Source: Plasmodium coatneyi (Eukaryota; Apicomplexa; Aconoidasida; Haemosporida; Plasmodiidae). From it: a stretch of 64,000 bases of DNA. The stretch spans positions 1,922,001 through 1,986,000 of the forward strand of contig NC_033564.1 in the NCBI RefSeq assembly GCF_001680005.1, read 5' to 3'. The position numbers and the translations under genes were made by a program. Below are positions 21,312-31,953 of this stretch, piece by piece. Below the pieces are notes generated by a model, which worked only from the letters and a program-made list of their open reading frames with translations, had not been told where the DNA came from and did no database searches. Position 1 is the first letter of the stretch. Every line of letters begins with the position of its first letter.

Positions 21312-22029
21312 TTTGTTCGTTCTTCTCTGCGTTCGCTTCAGATGCTCCTGCTAGGGATGGTTAATTACTTTTTCTTTTTTTTTCCCTGCACCTGGACCTG
21401 CTCAAGGTTCATGAAGATGTCCTATTTTATGTAACTGAACGGATTAGCGAATGAGCCAAGGAATGAAGGGGAGGGATAAAAATCCTCTGCATTTTGACCC
21501 TTACATTTGTGCATGCATAAGTGTGCCTATGTCTACGTGGGCACAGATGTCGTAAGGGATCCCAATGTGCAGTGCGCCGCGTGAGTATACTCTTTTGCCT
21601 AAAGCGCAAAACAATTGTGTCATTCCTGCTCCTCCCTTTTTAGGAATATTCCCATGAGTCGAATTTATCCCAACCGTAATAATGTGCAATTAAGCAAAAA
21701 GGGGGTGCGTTTATTATAAAAAAAAAAAAAAAAAAAAAAGACACCCATTTGTGGAACCCGCGATGAGAGTGAAACATTTCAGACCTATATAAACGCATCG
21801 CATTTTTTATGAATAAACCATTTTGATATTTAAACATTTATGATTGCATACTGTTATATGCTTCCACTTCTTACCCATATGAAATGTTTCTTTTTATCCA
21901 CCGATTTATCCGCTTCGGTGCGAGTATGCTAACCACATAACACACGCTACATCCACCCATAGTAAGAACAAAGCATGAAAATATTATTACACTCCCTGCT
22001 GTTTTACCCAACCTGTTTGTGTGTCCTAA
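21312..22029. other. divergent intergenic region
   Basis: Shared 5' region of the coiled-coil gene (-) and the EF-hand gene (+). Positions 21312-21420 may contain further 5' coding sequence of the former. A TGCATGCA motif lies at 21510-21517 and an A-run at about 21720-21739. Confidence 0.5.
21510..21517. promoter_or_regulatory. TGCATGCA motif between divergent genes
   Basis: An 8-base palindrome matching the motif reported for AP2-EXP/AP2-Sp. Its position between two divergent starts is what a promoter element would have, but a single 8-mer is weak evidence. Confidence 0.3.
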
Positions 22030-24081
22030 ATGGCAACAAGAAAAAAGGAAAGATGTCATAAAACGGGGAAATCGAACAAACCAAGTTTCCACTCCGTCGT
22101 GTCTGATTATTCCAATGTGAGCCATTGCGACGGCGATGGTGACAGGCGAGGAAACCCTGCCACTGCTGGAATGATGAATAGTGCCATTTTCTCAGATCAA
22201 CTAAAGGAAAAATATAAAAACGAACGAAGGGAATTTCTCCAACCTGGGAAAAGTGAAAAGAAGTGCGGGAAGGAAGAGTTTGTCCAACTTTTTAAAATTA
22301 CTGATGGTGCGCAAAATGGGTATGTTATAGACACCCCATGTAAATTTAAGCCAAACAAATGCAAAAAAAAAATAAACGTAACGAATGTGAATTTACAAGA
22401 TAGATCAAATGAGAAGGTCGAAAAAGAAATTGACGTGACGGAGTTGTGGAGCTATTTAAGTCATGTGCACAATTCGGAGGGCAGCAGGCTGAGGTACAAA
22501 ATTGGCCAAATAATGGATACGCGAAATGCAAAAAGTCAGGCAGAAATGGAAAATCACACACATGGGGGGGATAAGGATCCATCCAAAGGGGGTGACCAAG
22601 AAAAATTTAACTATGACGAATATAAACACATGATCAAATATATACTTCCCAGCATGGGGGAAAACAAGATAAAATTCTCCTGGTGCGTTTTGAAAAGCAA
22701 TTTAAATTGCGACGGGGAAGAAATAAATTACAAAGACTTTTCCACATTTATTAATCTCAAAGGGGGAAATGACCAAAATAGCTATGTAAACAAAATTGTG
22801 TGCAGTAAGTTAAAAAATAAAATGCTAAAGTACAATTTTAATCCAGAAGATGTGAAGCTAAAGACAATTAACTACATCGACAATGTCAGGCTGAAGGCTT
22901 CCGAATTTTCCAAACAGTTTAAGGAACTCATATCGGAGAGGGAGCTAGCCGATTTGTTCAAAGGGAAAGACAAAATAAAAATTGACGACCTGGAAAATTA
23001 CGTCACGGAAATAATTGAACAACGGGGAAAGGATGTTCCGAACCCAACGGGGGGACCACGCTGGACCAACAGTGGTTATTCCCACGAATCGGAGAACAAA
23101 TCAAAAGGAGCAAAAAAACGAGAAGGGTTGACAGAATTTAACATGAAGGCTTACATATCCACCCTGCTAACTAACAAAGATAATGAAGTGTCTGTGGATC
23201 ACTTCATAAAAAATTTAAACATCGACTACGAAATGCTGAACAGCCAAAACAAAAGCATAAAAGACGCGTACGATTTTTACTCCAGAAATATTCCCCCCTC
23301 AGAAATTGTAGGGGAGCTATACGCAGAAGAATTGAACAAGGAGGAAATTAAAAGGGCAAAATTTTTAATCGAAGAAATAGACTACTCGGTGAGGAACAAT
23401 TTCAAGTCAAATTATCTAGGCACAAAAAAGGAAAATAAAAAAACGGATTCGCAAGTTTCTTACTTATCCATTTATGAAATTTTTAAACATTTAGACATTG
23501 ATAAAGATAGCTACATAACGAAGGAAGATTTACGTAAAAGTTTTGAAAAGCTAAAAATTAAAGATATCTCAAATACGGATGTTGATATACTGCTAAAATA
23601 TATCGATACGGAAAAAAAGGGATTCATCAATGTGAATGATTTTTTAGCAAATTATCAACTTGAGGAGAAGTCTATGCTCAATTGGATTAAAAATACCAAC
23701 AAGCCATATTTTGAATTCGTTAAAAATTTGCAGAGGGAGAGATATAACTTTGGTAAGGGTGCTCGGGAAAGGTCCTCCAGTGAGCATGTCCCGAACAACA
23801 GAAATGCCAATACTGCCAAAAAATACGACGATGTGGTTGCCAATTACAACTTGCAGCTGGACCCCTTTTGCCCCTCCTACGTTATAAGGGAGAGAATACG
23901 GGACAATTTCATGGCTAAAAAGGAAGACTTCTTAAACAAACATCTGCATGCCACTCGATTCCACTTAACGCAATACAAAAATACCAATAACCTGGTCCAA
24001 CCAGTTGAAAATTCAGACCTCTATATGAGTGAAAACCTGAGGTTTAAAACGACCTATAATAACAGTTACAACAAGTCGTAA
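22030..24081 (+). CDS. EF-hand domain protein
   Basis: 683 residues, single exon. A paired EF-hand lies near the C-terminal third: loop 1 DIDKDSYITKED (residues 489-500) has acidic or oxygen ligands at positions 1, 3, 5 and 12 and should bind calcium. Loop 2 DTEKKGFINVND (526-537) has Lys at position 5 and is weaker. Two earlier segments (around SNLNCDGEEINYKDF, about residues 224-240, and around LTNKDNEVSVDHF, about 381-393) look like degenerate EF-hands. The rest is basic, with no signal peptide or membrane helix. The C-terminal part (FCPSYVIRERIRDNF, HLHATRFHLTQYKNTNN) is well ordered and may be a conserved tail. Probably a calcium-responsive structural or regulatory protein; the exact role is unknown. 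Confidence 0.9.
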   Translation: MATRKKERCHKTGKSNKPSFHSVVSDYSNVSHCDGDGDRRGNPATAGMMNSAIFSDQLKEKYKNERREFLQPGKSEKKCGKEEFVQLFKITDGAQNGYVIDTPCKFKPNKCKKKINVTNVNLQDRSNEKVEKEIDVTELWSYLSHVHNSEGSRLRYKIGQIMDTRNAKSQAEMENHTHGGDKDPSKGGDQEKFNYDEYKHMIKYILPSMGENKIKFSWCVLKSNLNCDGEEINYKDFSTFINLKGGNDQNSYVNKIVCSKLKNKMLKYNFNPEDVKLKTINYIDNVRLKASEFSKQFKELISERELADLFKGKDKIKIDDLENYVTEIIEQRGKDVPNPTGGPRWTNSGYSHESENKSKGAKKREGLTEFNMKAYISTLLTNKDNEVSVDHFIKNLNIDYEMLNSQNKSIKDAYDFYSRNIPPSEIVGELYAEELNKEEIKRAKFLIEEIDYSVRNNFKSNYLGTKKENKKTDSQVSYLSIYEIFKHLDIDKDSYITKEDLRKSFEKLKIKDISNTDVDILLKYIDTEKKGFINVNDFLANYQLEEKSMLNWIKNTNKPYFEFVKNLQRERYNFGKGARERSSSEHVPNNRNANTAKKYDDVVANYNLQLDPFCPSYVIRERIRDNFMAKKEDFLNKHLHATRFHLTQYKNTNNLVQPVENSDLYMSENLRFKTTYNNSYNKS

Positions 24082-24674
24082 GACGTTTGCGCGAAGAGGT
24101 GAAGGAACAGACACTCCGTGGATTAGCGCATGGTGACTGTGTGGCGGTGCAGACTACTGTGCATACGGGCAGGACACAATTAAACATGGTATAAACGAAC
24201 AGTACAGTGTAGTGCAGTATACATTGTAGTGGAGCGAACTTTTACCTGGCCCGATTGCTCCAGTCAGACCAGCGTCCTTCCTTTTGGTTAATATTTGTTC
24301 AGGGCGCACACATCTCGTTTGTCGCAATACTGGGAACAAATATGCAGCGGATCGATGATCAGTAAAATACAAAGCGAACCTTCTAATTCTGTTTCTTCAC
24401 AGGTGTGCGTACTTTTACATCGAGGGCGAACTTTTTCTCAGGGCATCCTGGATGAGTCTTCCCTTTTTCCTACCTACCGCTAGCAGTGGTGGACTTGCAA
24501 GGGAGCGCACACACATCACCTTTTTAATTTTGAATTTTTCCAATGATTTTTTATTTTATTTATTTATTTTTTTGTAACAAAACACGAATTATTCTCCAAT
24601 CGAGGCAGTCGCTTCATCGACGCACCCATTTGATTAAATCTTTTGTTTTTAAAGAAATTAACGAATGTAGAAAA
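24082..24674. other. gene-free stretch downstream of the EF-hand gene
   Basis: 3' flank of the EF-hand gene and, if real, the 5' flank of the small ORF that follows. No recognisable gene or RNA. Confidence 0.5.
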
Positions 24675-25014
24675 ATGCGTATTTTAAAGCGCTGCTTCAG
24701 TTATGTTCTCACATTAATAATGATCGTTTCAAGGGGAACATTTCGTATGAACGGTTCAGGTAAAAATGAAAATAAAAAAAACATTACCAAAAAAACATTG
24801 TAAAAACGTCGCAATGTTGTAAAACGAGTTTGTTCTTAAAGGAGAAACGTGTGCTGCTGCAACAAATATTAAATATAAAAGACAAAAGAAATTAAAAAGA
24901 AGGATATTCAAAAATATGAGCACTTACGATAAAATGAAAAAAAAAAAAAGAAAATATTCAAATGGTCATGAAGTAAGCCACTTTTTTTTTTTTTTCTTCT
25001 TCACGGGGGGATAA
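24675..25014 (+). CDS. tentative small secreted or organelle-targeted protein (two exons)
   Basis: Exon 1 (24675-24759) encodes a signal-peptide-like start (MRILKRCFSYVLTLIMIVSR). A consensus donor (TCAG|GTAAAA) and an acceptor (CTTAAAG|GA) bound an 82-base intron (24760-24841). Exon 2 continues in frame with a very basic segment (YKRQKKLKRRIFKNMSTYDK) and stops at 25012-25014, 85 residues in all. The last residues come from a T-run and are suspicious; a donor-like GTAAGC at 24973-24978 suggests a further exon that I could not place. Secretory leader plus a small basic body is what a nuclear-encoded apicoplast ribosomal protein looks like, but no family is recognisable. It may be chance. Confidence 0.35.
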
Positions 25015-25201
25015 GCAATATGGTGCATATATACATATTTATATGCGTGCCCCGTGAGTTTTACCACGATTCGAGCTCATCGAGGAGGAAAATTCACGCA
25101 CGCGCGAACCGGTGTGCAAAATGGCATATATAACATTGAGGGTAATTTCCATGCAGGCTTTTCTGCCTACACGATCTTTCTCCCTATCGCAGCGGCGAAC
25201 A

Positions 25202-25860
25202 CTATGGGAAAAGAATTGCACGTGGAACGTAATAGCTCCTGGTGCAATAGTACGGTTCCACTACGGGTACGTAAGTCCTCACCACTCTTTCTCCTTCAAC
25301 ATATTCATACTTCTTTTTGCCTGAACTTTTTTTTAATTCTTCCTCTTTTTCACTTCCCTCCTTTGAAGATTCGTCTTTTAGCTCTTTCTTATCTTCGTCC
25401 TTTTTCTTTTTTTTATCCTTGATTACTTTCTTATTGGATGAGCAGACGATGGAAGATTCGGCGGGGGTGTAGTAAACATAGTAATAGTAATATGGGTAGT
25501 AGTATGTCTCTGGGGTCAAGGTGTATTTTTTCGTTGTTCCGAAGCAGCCTGTCGATTTCGAGCTTACGACATATTTCCACGTCATGCCTAGGGGGTAGTA
25601 GTACGTGCTTGCTGGTTGCGGTCCTGCGGAAAAAAAAAAAAAAAAAAAACATGTACAAGTGTATATGTGCAAATGTTCACGCGCATGGACATATTTTGTA
25701 ACGAAAGGAGGCGCCTCGCAAGGCACGCATTGGGAGAAATTTCCACATATGAATGACGCCCGAACGTACATATATACACATAACGAATTCTTTTTTTTTT
25801 TTTTTCTGTTTCATTACTTAAATAGACGCAGTCATAGGTATCTACAACTAGAGGAGCCAT
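25202..25860 (-). CDS. conserved Plasmodium tyrosine-rich protein (two exons)
   Basis: I do not recognise the family. Exon 1 (25818-25860) encodes MAPLVVDTYDCVYL. Exon 2 (25202-25623) continues RPQPASTYYYPLGMTWKYVV. The intron is 25624-25817 (194 bases), donor TTTAA|GTAATG, acceptor T-run-CCGCAG|GA. 465 coding bases give 154 residues, frame preserved. The body has a tyrosine/proline-rich block (TYYYPYYYYYVYYTP), a Lys/Glu-rich hydrophilic middle, and a C-terminal Val-Pro-Tyr pattern (RTYVPVVEPYYCTRSYYVP). Repeated VPV-type motifs recall cytoskeletal inner-membrane-complex proteins, but this is only a resemblance. No signal peptide or membrane helix. Two alternating Tyr/Pro-rich parts around a charged linker suggest a structural role. 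Confidence 0.8.
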
Positions 25861-26454
25861 TTTGTTCGTTTTTCTGGTGTCTACTCTCTTGAGGTGTAAA
25901 ATTCTTGTGCGCAGGGATTGCTATACGTATGTATGTATGTTGTATATATGAATGTATATTGCATAAAGGGGGAATTTCGCCGAAAAAGTTTTTCAAAAAA
26001 ATGTGTGTACATAAAATTTCGTTTTTGAATGTTTTCTTAAGTGTTTTTATTGTGATGTTTTTGATTTAATTTTTAACACAACGAATGGTCTTTTTTTTCG
26101 CTTTCTCTGAATTAATTTTTTAATGTCTTTGTGTGTGGCTGCTTTTTTGAGCACACTTTTTCGCTTTCACCATTTTTTTGATCTTATTATCTGTCATTTG
26201 TTTCCCCTTGGTTTTTTTTTTTTTTTTTTAATGATTTAATGTGGTAGGCGAATAAACAGAGCGAAAAATCATTTCCAGCTCAAAGGCTCTAAAACAGCAG
26301 CAACTGTTGTACATGTTTGTGACATCCCTGTTGAAGAAGGATAAAATGTGCCTCCATTTCGCTCGTTCGTTGAACTTTTCCTTTTATAAATTTTTTTTTC
26401 TTCCACTATTTTGTTTAATCTGTCCCTCTGCTAACTTTCATTGCTCACGCAATT

Positions 26455-26462
26455 TGCATGCA
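26455..26462. promoter_or_regulatory. TGCATGCA motif
   Basis: Palindromic ApiAP2-type motif in a divergent intergenic region, about 0.6 kb upstream of the tyrosine-rich gene. Motif match only. Confidence 0.3.
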
Positions 26463-27065
26463 TGAGTGTGAAAAATATGAAAAGGCATTGTCTCCCATCA
26501 GAGGGGGAAGAACAATTTGAGCTCACCGATCTATTTTACTTCGCTCTGTTTTGCTTCATTTTATCTTTTTGTGGAAACCCCAACTTGGTTTGCATGTAGC
26601 GTACTGAGCATATAACGTATGTCCGCCTTTCTGTCAACATTGGCCCATTCTCACATGTCAATGTTTAACCCCGCAAAGGAGGAAAAACGTTCCAAGTGAC
26701 CCATCTATGTGTGCGTTTCTGCTCATTTGTATGAACTGTCACAGGGGTACCATAGACAAGGGTTAAAGCAGCCTACGTCATGGAAAAAGTGTGTTGGTAC
26801 ATTTTTCGCGTTATTTTTTTTCTCTCCCCAAAGGATTAAAACGTGTGAACAATATGGTGATGAAAAAAAATCCCTTTAAAGAGGCAAACATTAAATGTTT
26901 GAATTGCATGCTCATTTCGTAATATAAAAAAAAAAAATTATTTAACGATATTTATGTGGAGAACAGTATGAAATGGTGGAGACGTCTTGGTCAGAACTAC
27001 CTACAAAATGGTCTGTTACAAAATTAAGGGTTTCCTTCAACAAGTTCGCCGTTTCAAATAAGTCA

Positions 27066-27110
27066 CTGGCACGCGCGTGTTCGTGTTCACGTGCCAGGGG
27101 GGGATTTTTT
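27066..27110 (+). other. GC-rich hairpin followed by a T-run
   Basis: CTGGCACG (27066-27073) pairs perfectly with CGTGCCAG (27090-27097) around a 16-base loop, and six T follow at 27105-27110. It stands out in the AT-rich spacer. It could be the 3' end of an uncharacterised RNA-polymerase-III-type transcript, but I see no matching promoter boxes. Confidence 0.3.
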
Positions 27111-27460
27111 AACCAAAGGGGAACAGACAATGGGGAAAAAAAAGCGACAATTTGTCCCCCACGTAACAGTGCAGGAAATAACGAAACATAGACTGTGCAA
27201 AAAAAACAAACGGAGGCACAATTGGGTTAAACAAAATTACGGTTTAAAAAAACGCTCACTACACAGGTGTTCACCCCAAGTGAGTTAAAAAGACTTAAAA
27301 AAAAAATGAAGTTCACTTTGTATCTTCTTAAATCGTAATCAATAGAAAATTTTTATTTCTCTATTTTGTCATAAAAGGTATGAACCATAATGGGCGGGAG
27401 GTTTGCTCGGTCTACAAGTGTGGCGTCGCTTACGGGCAAAGTGTGCTGCTCTTTTCTTCG

Positions 27461-27489
27461 TTTTTTTTTTTTTTTTTTTTTTTTTTTTT
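27461..27489. repeat. 29-base poly(T) tract
   Basis: A long homopolymer in the 5' flank of the coiled-coil gene starting at 27910; typical of Plasmodium intergenic DNA. Confidence 0.85.
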
Positions 27490-27909
27490 CTCTCGTCCTA
27501 TTTTGCGCTTTAAATTGCACCTTTAAAAAATCTTAGCTCCATTTTTGCGCTCTCACTTTCGCCTCTTAATTTTCTCCCCCGAAAATGCTTGCCTTAATAT
27601 TTCCCTTTTTAAATTCCAAAGTGAATTCTCGCAAAAGTCATGTCCTATGAGTACAAATAAAACAGAATAAAATAAGAAAGCGCAGATTTTCCTGCGCGAG
27701 TAATTTTCCGGGAGGAGGAACTAAAAAAGAAGGGCGCGCAATTGAATGTTATTTTTAAGTGAGCCTGCCTTGGGGACTTGTCTATGTATATGCGTGTCCA
27801 ACTATGTCAACATACGAACCCATGTCTATGCACACACAGCTGCGGACATTTCTACAAACAAGCATACGCATGCACGCGCAGTGCGTTGCCTGGCTGATCC
27901 AGCATTAAA

Positions 27910-30512
27910 ATGCCAACTAAAAATAAAAACCTTGTGAATAACGTGATTTATCAGTGTCATGGAAAATTAAAGCTCTACATAAAAGTAAAGCAACGAATTA
28001 CCAACCATGGAGCAGTAGGCAGGGAAGTGGAGGAACTGAAAGATGGTTATAAAAAGTGTGTAAATTCGAACCCAGGACGGTTTCGCCAAGTGGAGTGCTG
28101 CTACGATGGTGGTGCTAATGACGATGTGAAGTTAGCCAGCTGTGCTGACTGCTCCAGTGATGATAAAATGAATAAAGACATACTAAATGGCTTGTTGAGA
28201 AGCCACGCAGAATATGGAAGTGGGTGTGTTGTCTCATTTATTAGCAACGCGAACAAATTACACACATGTAAATACAACAGCGATGGGGTTAAAAGGAATG
28301 ACCCCGTTGACAGCCCTAGCGATGGGCAAATAAGAAACTTGGTAGATATTTTTTTTAAAAAAAACAACGAACAGAGAAGGTACTCATTAAGGTATGGCCT
28401 CCTGAATTCACGCAGTTGGCACGACCTACTACAAAATTATTGTGATAATAGAACGTATTACCAAAAAATAAAAAGTTGCACTTTAAGGAACGATGAAAGA
28501 AATGTCAAAGGAAGAATTAAAAGTGAGAAGGGGAGCAAAATAAGTAGCCCTCTCAAGAGTGAATTGAAAAAATTCAGAGAAAAGACAACCCCAGTGGAAT
28601 TTTCAGACCCGCAGAAGTTGAAGGACCTCCTCGACTTTGCAGCAAAGGAGGAGAGGGCCGTCAGGCGTGAGGCGATAAAAAAGGGAGAACATTTCTTCTG
28701 TACATTAATCAGCATATACATTAGCAGCACAAAAGGGGAGGATACTCTTGTTAAGGATTCTGTGAGCGATGGCGAAAGTGACACAACGGGGAGGAACAAT
28801 TTCTTCTTCGTTAACGTTTATTACGGGGGGCACGGTGAAAAAAAACGGGGAGAAGGACAACTTGGCGAAGCGGCTAATAAGATCGAACTGGTAGAAGTGA
28901 ACACGGCGCTCGCTCAGTTAAGCAACTTCGTTAGACAACCTGTTACGGGGGAGGACCCCCCAGTAGACATTTCAAATTTTAACAGAGTAGCCAAAATGAT
29001 ATGCGAGATTTACTGCAATATGGGTGATATGCACGTGAATGTGTGCCTGAACATGTGCAGCAATTCCGGTGTGAAGGAGGAGGACGAACCGATTTTTAAC
29101 TTCCTCTGCTCGGTTGATGCCCCCTTGGAGGAATTCTTCAATCTTTTCATAAAGTATATAAAGAGGTCCCCAATAGGAGGAGGTAGTTTGGGGATAGAAG
29201 GCGAACTTGGAAAAGAGAGGGAATCCCCAGAAACGGGGGAAAGCCCACCAAAATCGGAAGCGCAGAAAAGGATAGAAGAGGTCCTATTCGGTACTATCCC
29301 CCTGGATGAACAAACCAAATCTGATTTAATAAAGGAAGTGATGAATTTCCCGGAGCAACACTTGAACAAACTCACGTCACTAAACAAAACGCTGCAACAT
29401 AATTATACCTTTTTTAAGGAAAGGGAAAAAGAACTGCACAGTAGCATTGCGCGTATAGTGGAGAAGCAAAACCAAATGATGAAGCACTATCAGGAGGAGG
29501 AAAAAAAACGAAAAAATGAAATAATTCAAATTCTTCAGGAAATATCCTTCGTTAGTGAACAAAATATGGAAATAAAAAATGAAATAGAAAACCACAAAGG
29601 GTTGAATTTGAAATATGGGGAAATCGAAAAGGATAGACAAGAGCAGCACTTGAAGAAATTCCAGTCAGTTGATACTATGCTTGATAAAGAGTTCGAATCG
29701 TTCCTCAAGTTTAGGCACGAGTCGTTAGTAAATACAGAATCGGTTGGGAAAAGGGAGAAAGAAGAAAGCGGTGCTGGGTCATCGAACAACAAAAGGGAAG
29801 AACGCACTACCTGTGGCGCTGAGTCCACTTCGCAAGCTGCCATAGCAGACATCCGCAAAAAGGAGGAAGAGCAGTACTTGAAAAATTTAAACGAAGCGAT
29901 GAACCATGCGGAGAAAATATTTCGGGAAACTCAGGACGTGAGGTAATCATCGAGAGAAAATTCACCCGAAAATATGGTGTGGAAAATGATGTGTAATTTT
30001 CTTCCTCAGTAGGATGCGCAATGGGGGTGTTGCTCCAAAAAGGGAAGAGACGCTTCCCCTTTTAGTGAACAAAAGATTGGCGCACATGTGCGGTGCACGC
30101 TTGTTAGGATATTTGTTTCCCCCCTTGCTTCTTACATCACACATAATACATAATATATAATACATTTCTTTTTTTCTGCTTTTTCCCCCACGAACCCTCC
30201 AGAAAAAAGTATGACCAGGCCATACAACAGAAGGCGGAGTTGTTTTCCATTTTAAGGGACACCGCGGTAAGGTTCAACGAAAGGGCAAATTTTCTGATGA
30301 ACAATTTTAAAGGCACAAAGGGGTTGAAGCTGGTAACCCCCATAGAGGACAAGTGCGTAAACTTTATGGAAAAATACGAGCGCCAAAACTTAGTCATAAA
30401 TAATGACATGCGGGAGTATAAAGCCCTACTGGAGGAGCTACAGACACGCAACTTTAATGAGACACAGTTGCGCTGGATTCACAAAATGAGTTCTTTGTCC
30501 AAGCATTTTTAG
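27910..30512 (+). CDS. conserved Plasmodium coiled-coil protein, 780 residues (two exons)
   Basis: I do not recognise the family. Exon 1 (27910-29942) and exon 2 (30203-30512) are joined across a 260-base intron, donor GTGAG|GTAATC, acceptor CCCTCCAG|A, giving DVRKKYDQAIQQ in frame, 780 residues. The N-terminal half has cysteine-containing ordered segments (VECCYDGG, KLASCADCSS, HTCKYNS) and a central conserved-looking block (residues about 235-280, FSDPQKLKDLLDFAAKEERA). From about residue 480 the chain is a long coiled coil (LNKTLQHNYTFFKEREKELH onward) that the second exon continues (EKYERQNLVINNDMREYKAL). No signal peptide or membrane helix. The long C-terminal coil suggests a structural, perhaps cytoskeletal or centromere-associated, role; this is inference. 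Confidence 0.88.
29943..30202 (+). other. intron of the 780-residue coiled-coil gene
   Basis: A 260-base GT-AG intron; without it the frame stops at 29944-29946. The exon 2 frame continues the coiled coil without a break. Confidence 0.88.
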
Positions 30513-31953
30513 AGACCTGCGTGTATGCGTGTAACAAACGCTCAGGGAAAATCCCCCCCAGGGGCGCTTAAAATTTGGAAAATGCAAAATGAAGGAGATC
30601 CGCAAAAAATTGTCGCATGGTTGGGGGGAAAGGGCACAATGTTTGCATTTGCAATGCTACCATTTAGTCGTAATTCTGCGATTATTATAAAGGTGCATTT
30701 TTTGGCATTTTTTTTTCTTCAATTTTTAACATTTTTTTATGGTGCATTTTTTTTTTTTTTCCTTTTTTACGTATTTCCCAATTTAGCATCCTTGTGCATT
30801 TGCCACTTTTGGACAATTTCGTGCTAAACGAATGTCTGACAAAGGGGGGACACCTCTTAACAATTTTTACAATTTTTTTTAATAAAAATGTGCACCTTTG
30901 CAACTGAATTGGGTGCCAGAAAAAGTCGTAAGTAATCTTCCCAGTAGGGCATTGTTCAATTGAAGGGGCAATTTGTTTGCGCGCATGTGCATGTGTGTTC
31001 GTATGCGTATGCTTATGTACATACGTATGCCAAGGTGGAAAATACAAATTCTGAAAATTATGCAAGCGCGATTGTTACACGCTTTGCGGTGCATGCGCTG
31101 GTCACATACTGAGATTTTCCCAATTTTGCAAAAGTGGAAAAAAAAAAAAAAAATTCCCAGAAAAACTAAAGAAAAAGTGCCTCCTTTTATTTGTTTAAAT
31201 TCACCAATTTGGTCTCCGTTTGAACATTTCTGAGAATGCGTGTACTGGTGGAGGAACTTAGACAAAATGAAGAATATCAAATTAGTTCAAGCGATTTTTT
31301 ATCACAATCGTGGAAATGTTTTTTTTTTTTTTTAGACATTTTCTTTGTAAAGTCGTAAAAGAGTACAGATTTTTTTATGTACCCCTCTTTGAGGGAAAAT
31401 TGAGAACTTTGCCATGCTAAGCGGAAGTGTGCATGCTTTGCATTGACATGTTTGTTTTCACTTTTTTTGGATTTATTTCGAATTTTTTTTCGTTGTGTTT
31501 GAGTTTTTCCAATTTGCAATTTTATAGACAGTTGGCCCTGCCTCGCCTGCGACCCATTTTTGCCGCTTTTATGTTTTCTTATTGATAGACGTATACATGC
31601 ATTTGTGTATACAAAAGTACATATGCCCTGCAGTAGATTTACTGACGTGCACAATTTTTTCAGTTCCGATCGCTTTTGAGGGATGCATACAGAAGTCCCC
31701 TCAAAAGCAACACCTTATATCTGTGATTTTTTTTTTTTTTGTTTTTCATTCTCACTTTTCTTACCTCTTAAGAGGAAATTTAATTTGGAGAATTGTTCCC
31801 CTTTTGACATTCCGCCTGTGCATAAGGGGGCACTCTCAAATATGCCCTCCGGAATGAGCACAAAGAGCGTCCCCTACGTCTATGTATATATTGACGGTTA
31901 AGCTTGTGTAAAAATTTGAGACCACCTCAGCCAAACCTCAAGAGTAGCGAAAA
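30513..31953. other. gene-free stretch between two + strand genes
   Basis: 3' flank of the 780-residue gene and 5' flank of the 2749-residue gene, with T-rich blocks at about 30700-30780 and 31318-31335 and an A-run at about 31138-31153. No supported gene. Confidence 0.5.

Larger units (their letters stand above)
25861..27909. other. long divergent intergenic region
   Basis: Two kilobases between the tyrosine-rich gene (-) and the coiled-coil gene (+). No protein gene is supported. It holds a TATG repeat at about 25927-25941, a TGCATGCA motif at 26455-26462, a GC-rich hairpin followed by T6 (27066-27110) and a 29-T run (27461-27489). Confidence 0.5.

Noticed and set aside
24979..25330. A possible third exon (+) encoding RRTLWEKNCTWNVIAPGAIV, briefly resembling ribosomal protein bL27
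   Set aside because: It overlaps, on the opposite strand, the well-patterned Tyr/Pro-rich C-terminus of the minus-strand gene, and the bL27 signature (GxxVxxGxIIVRQRG) is not truly present.
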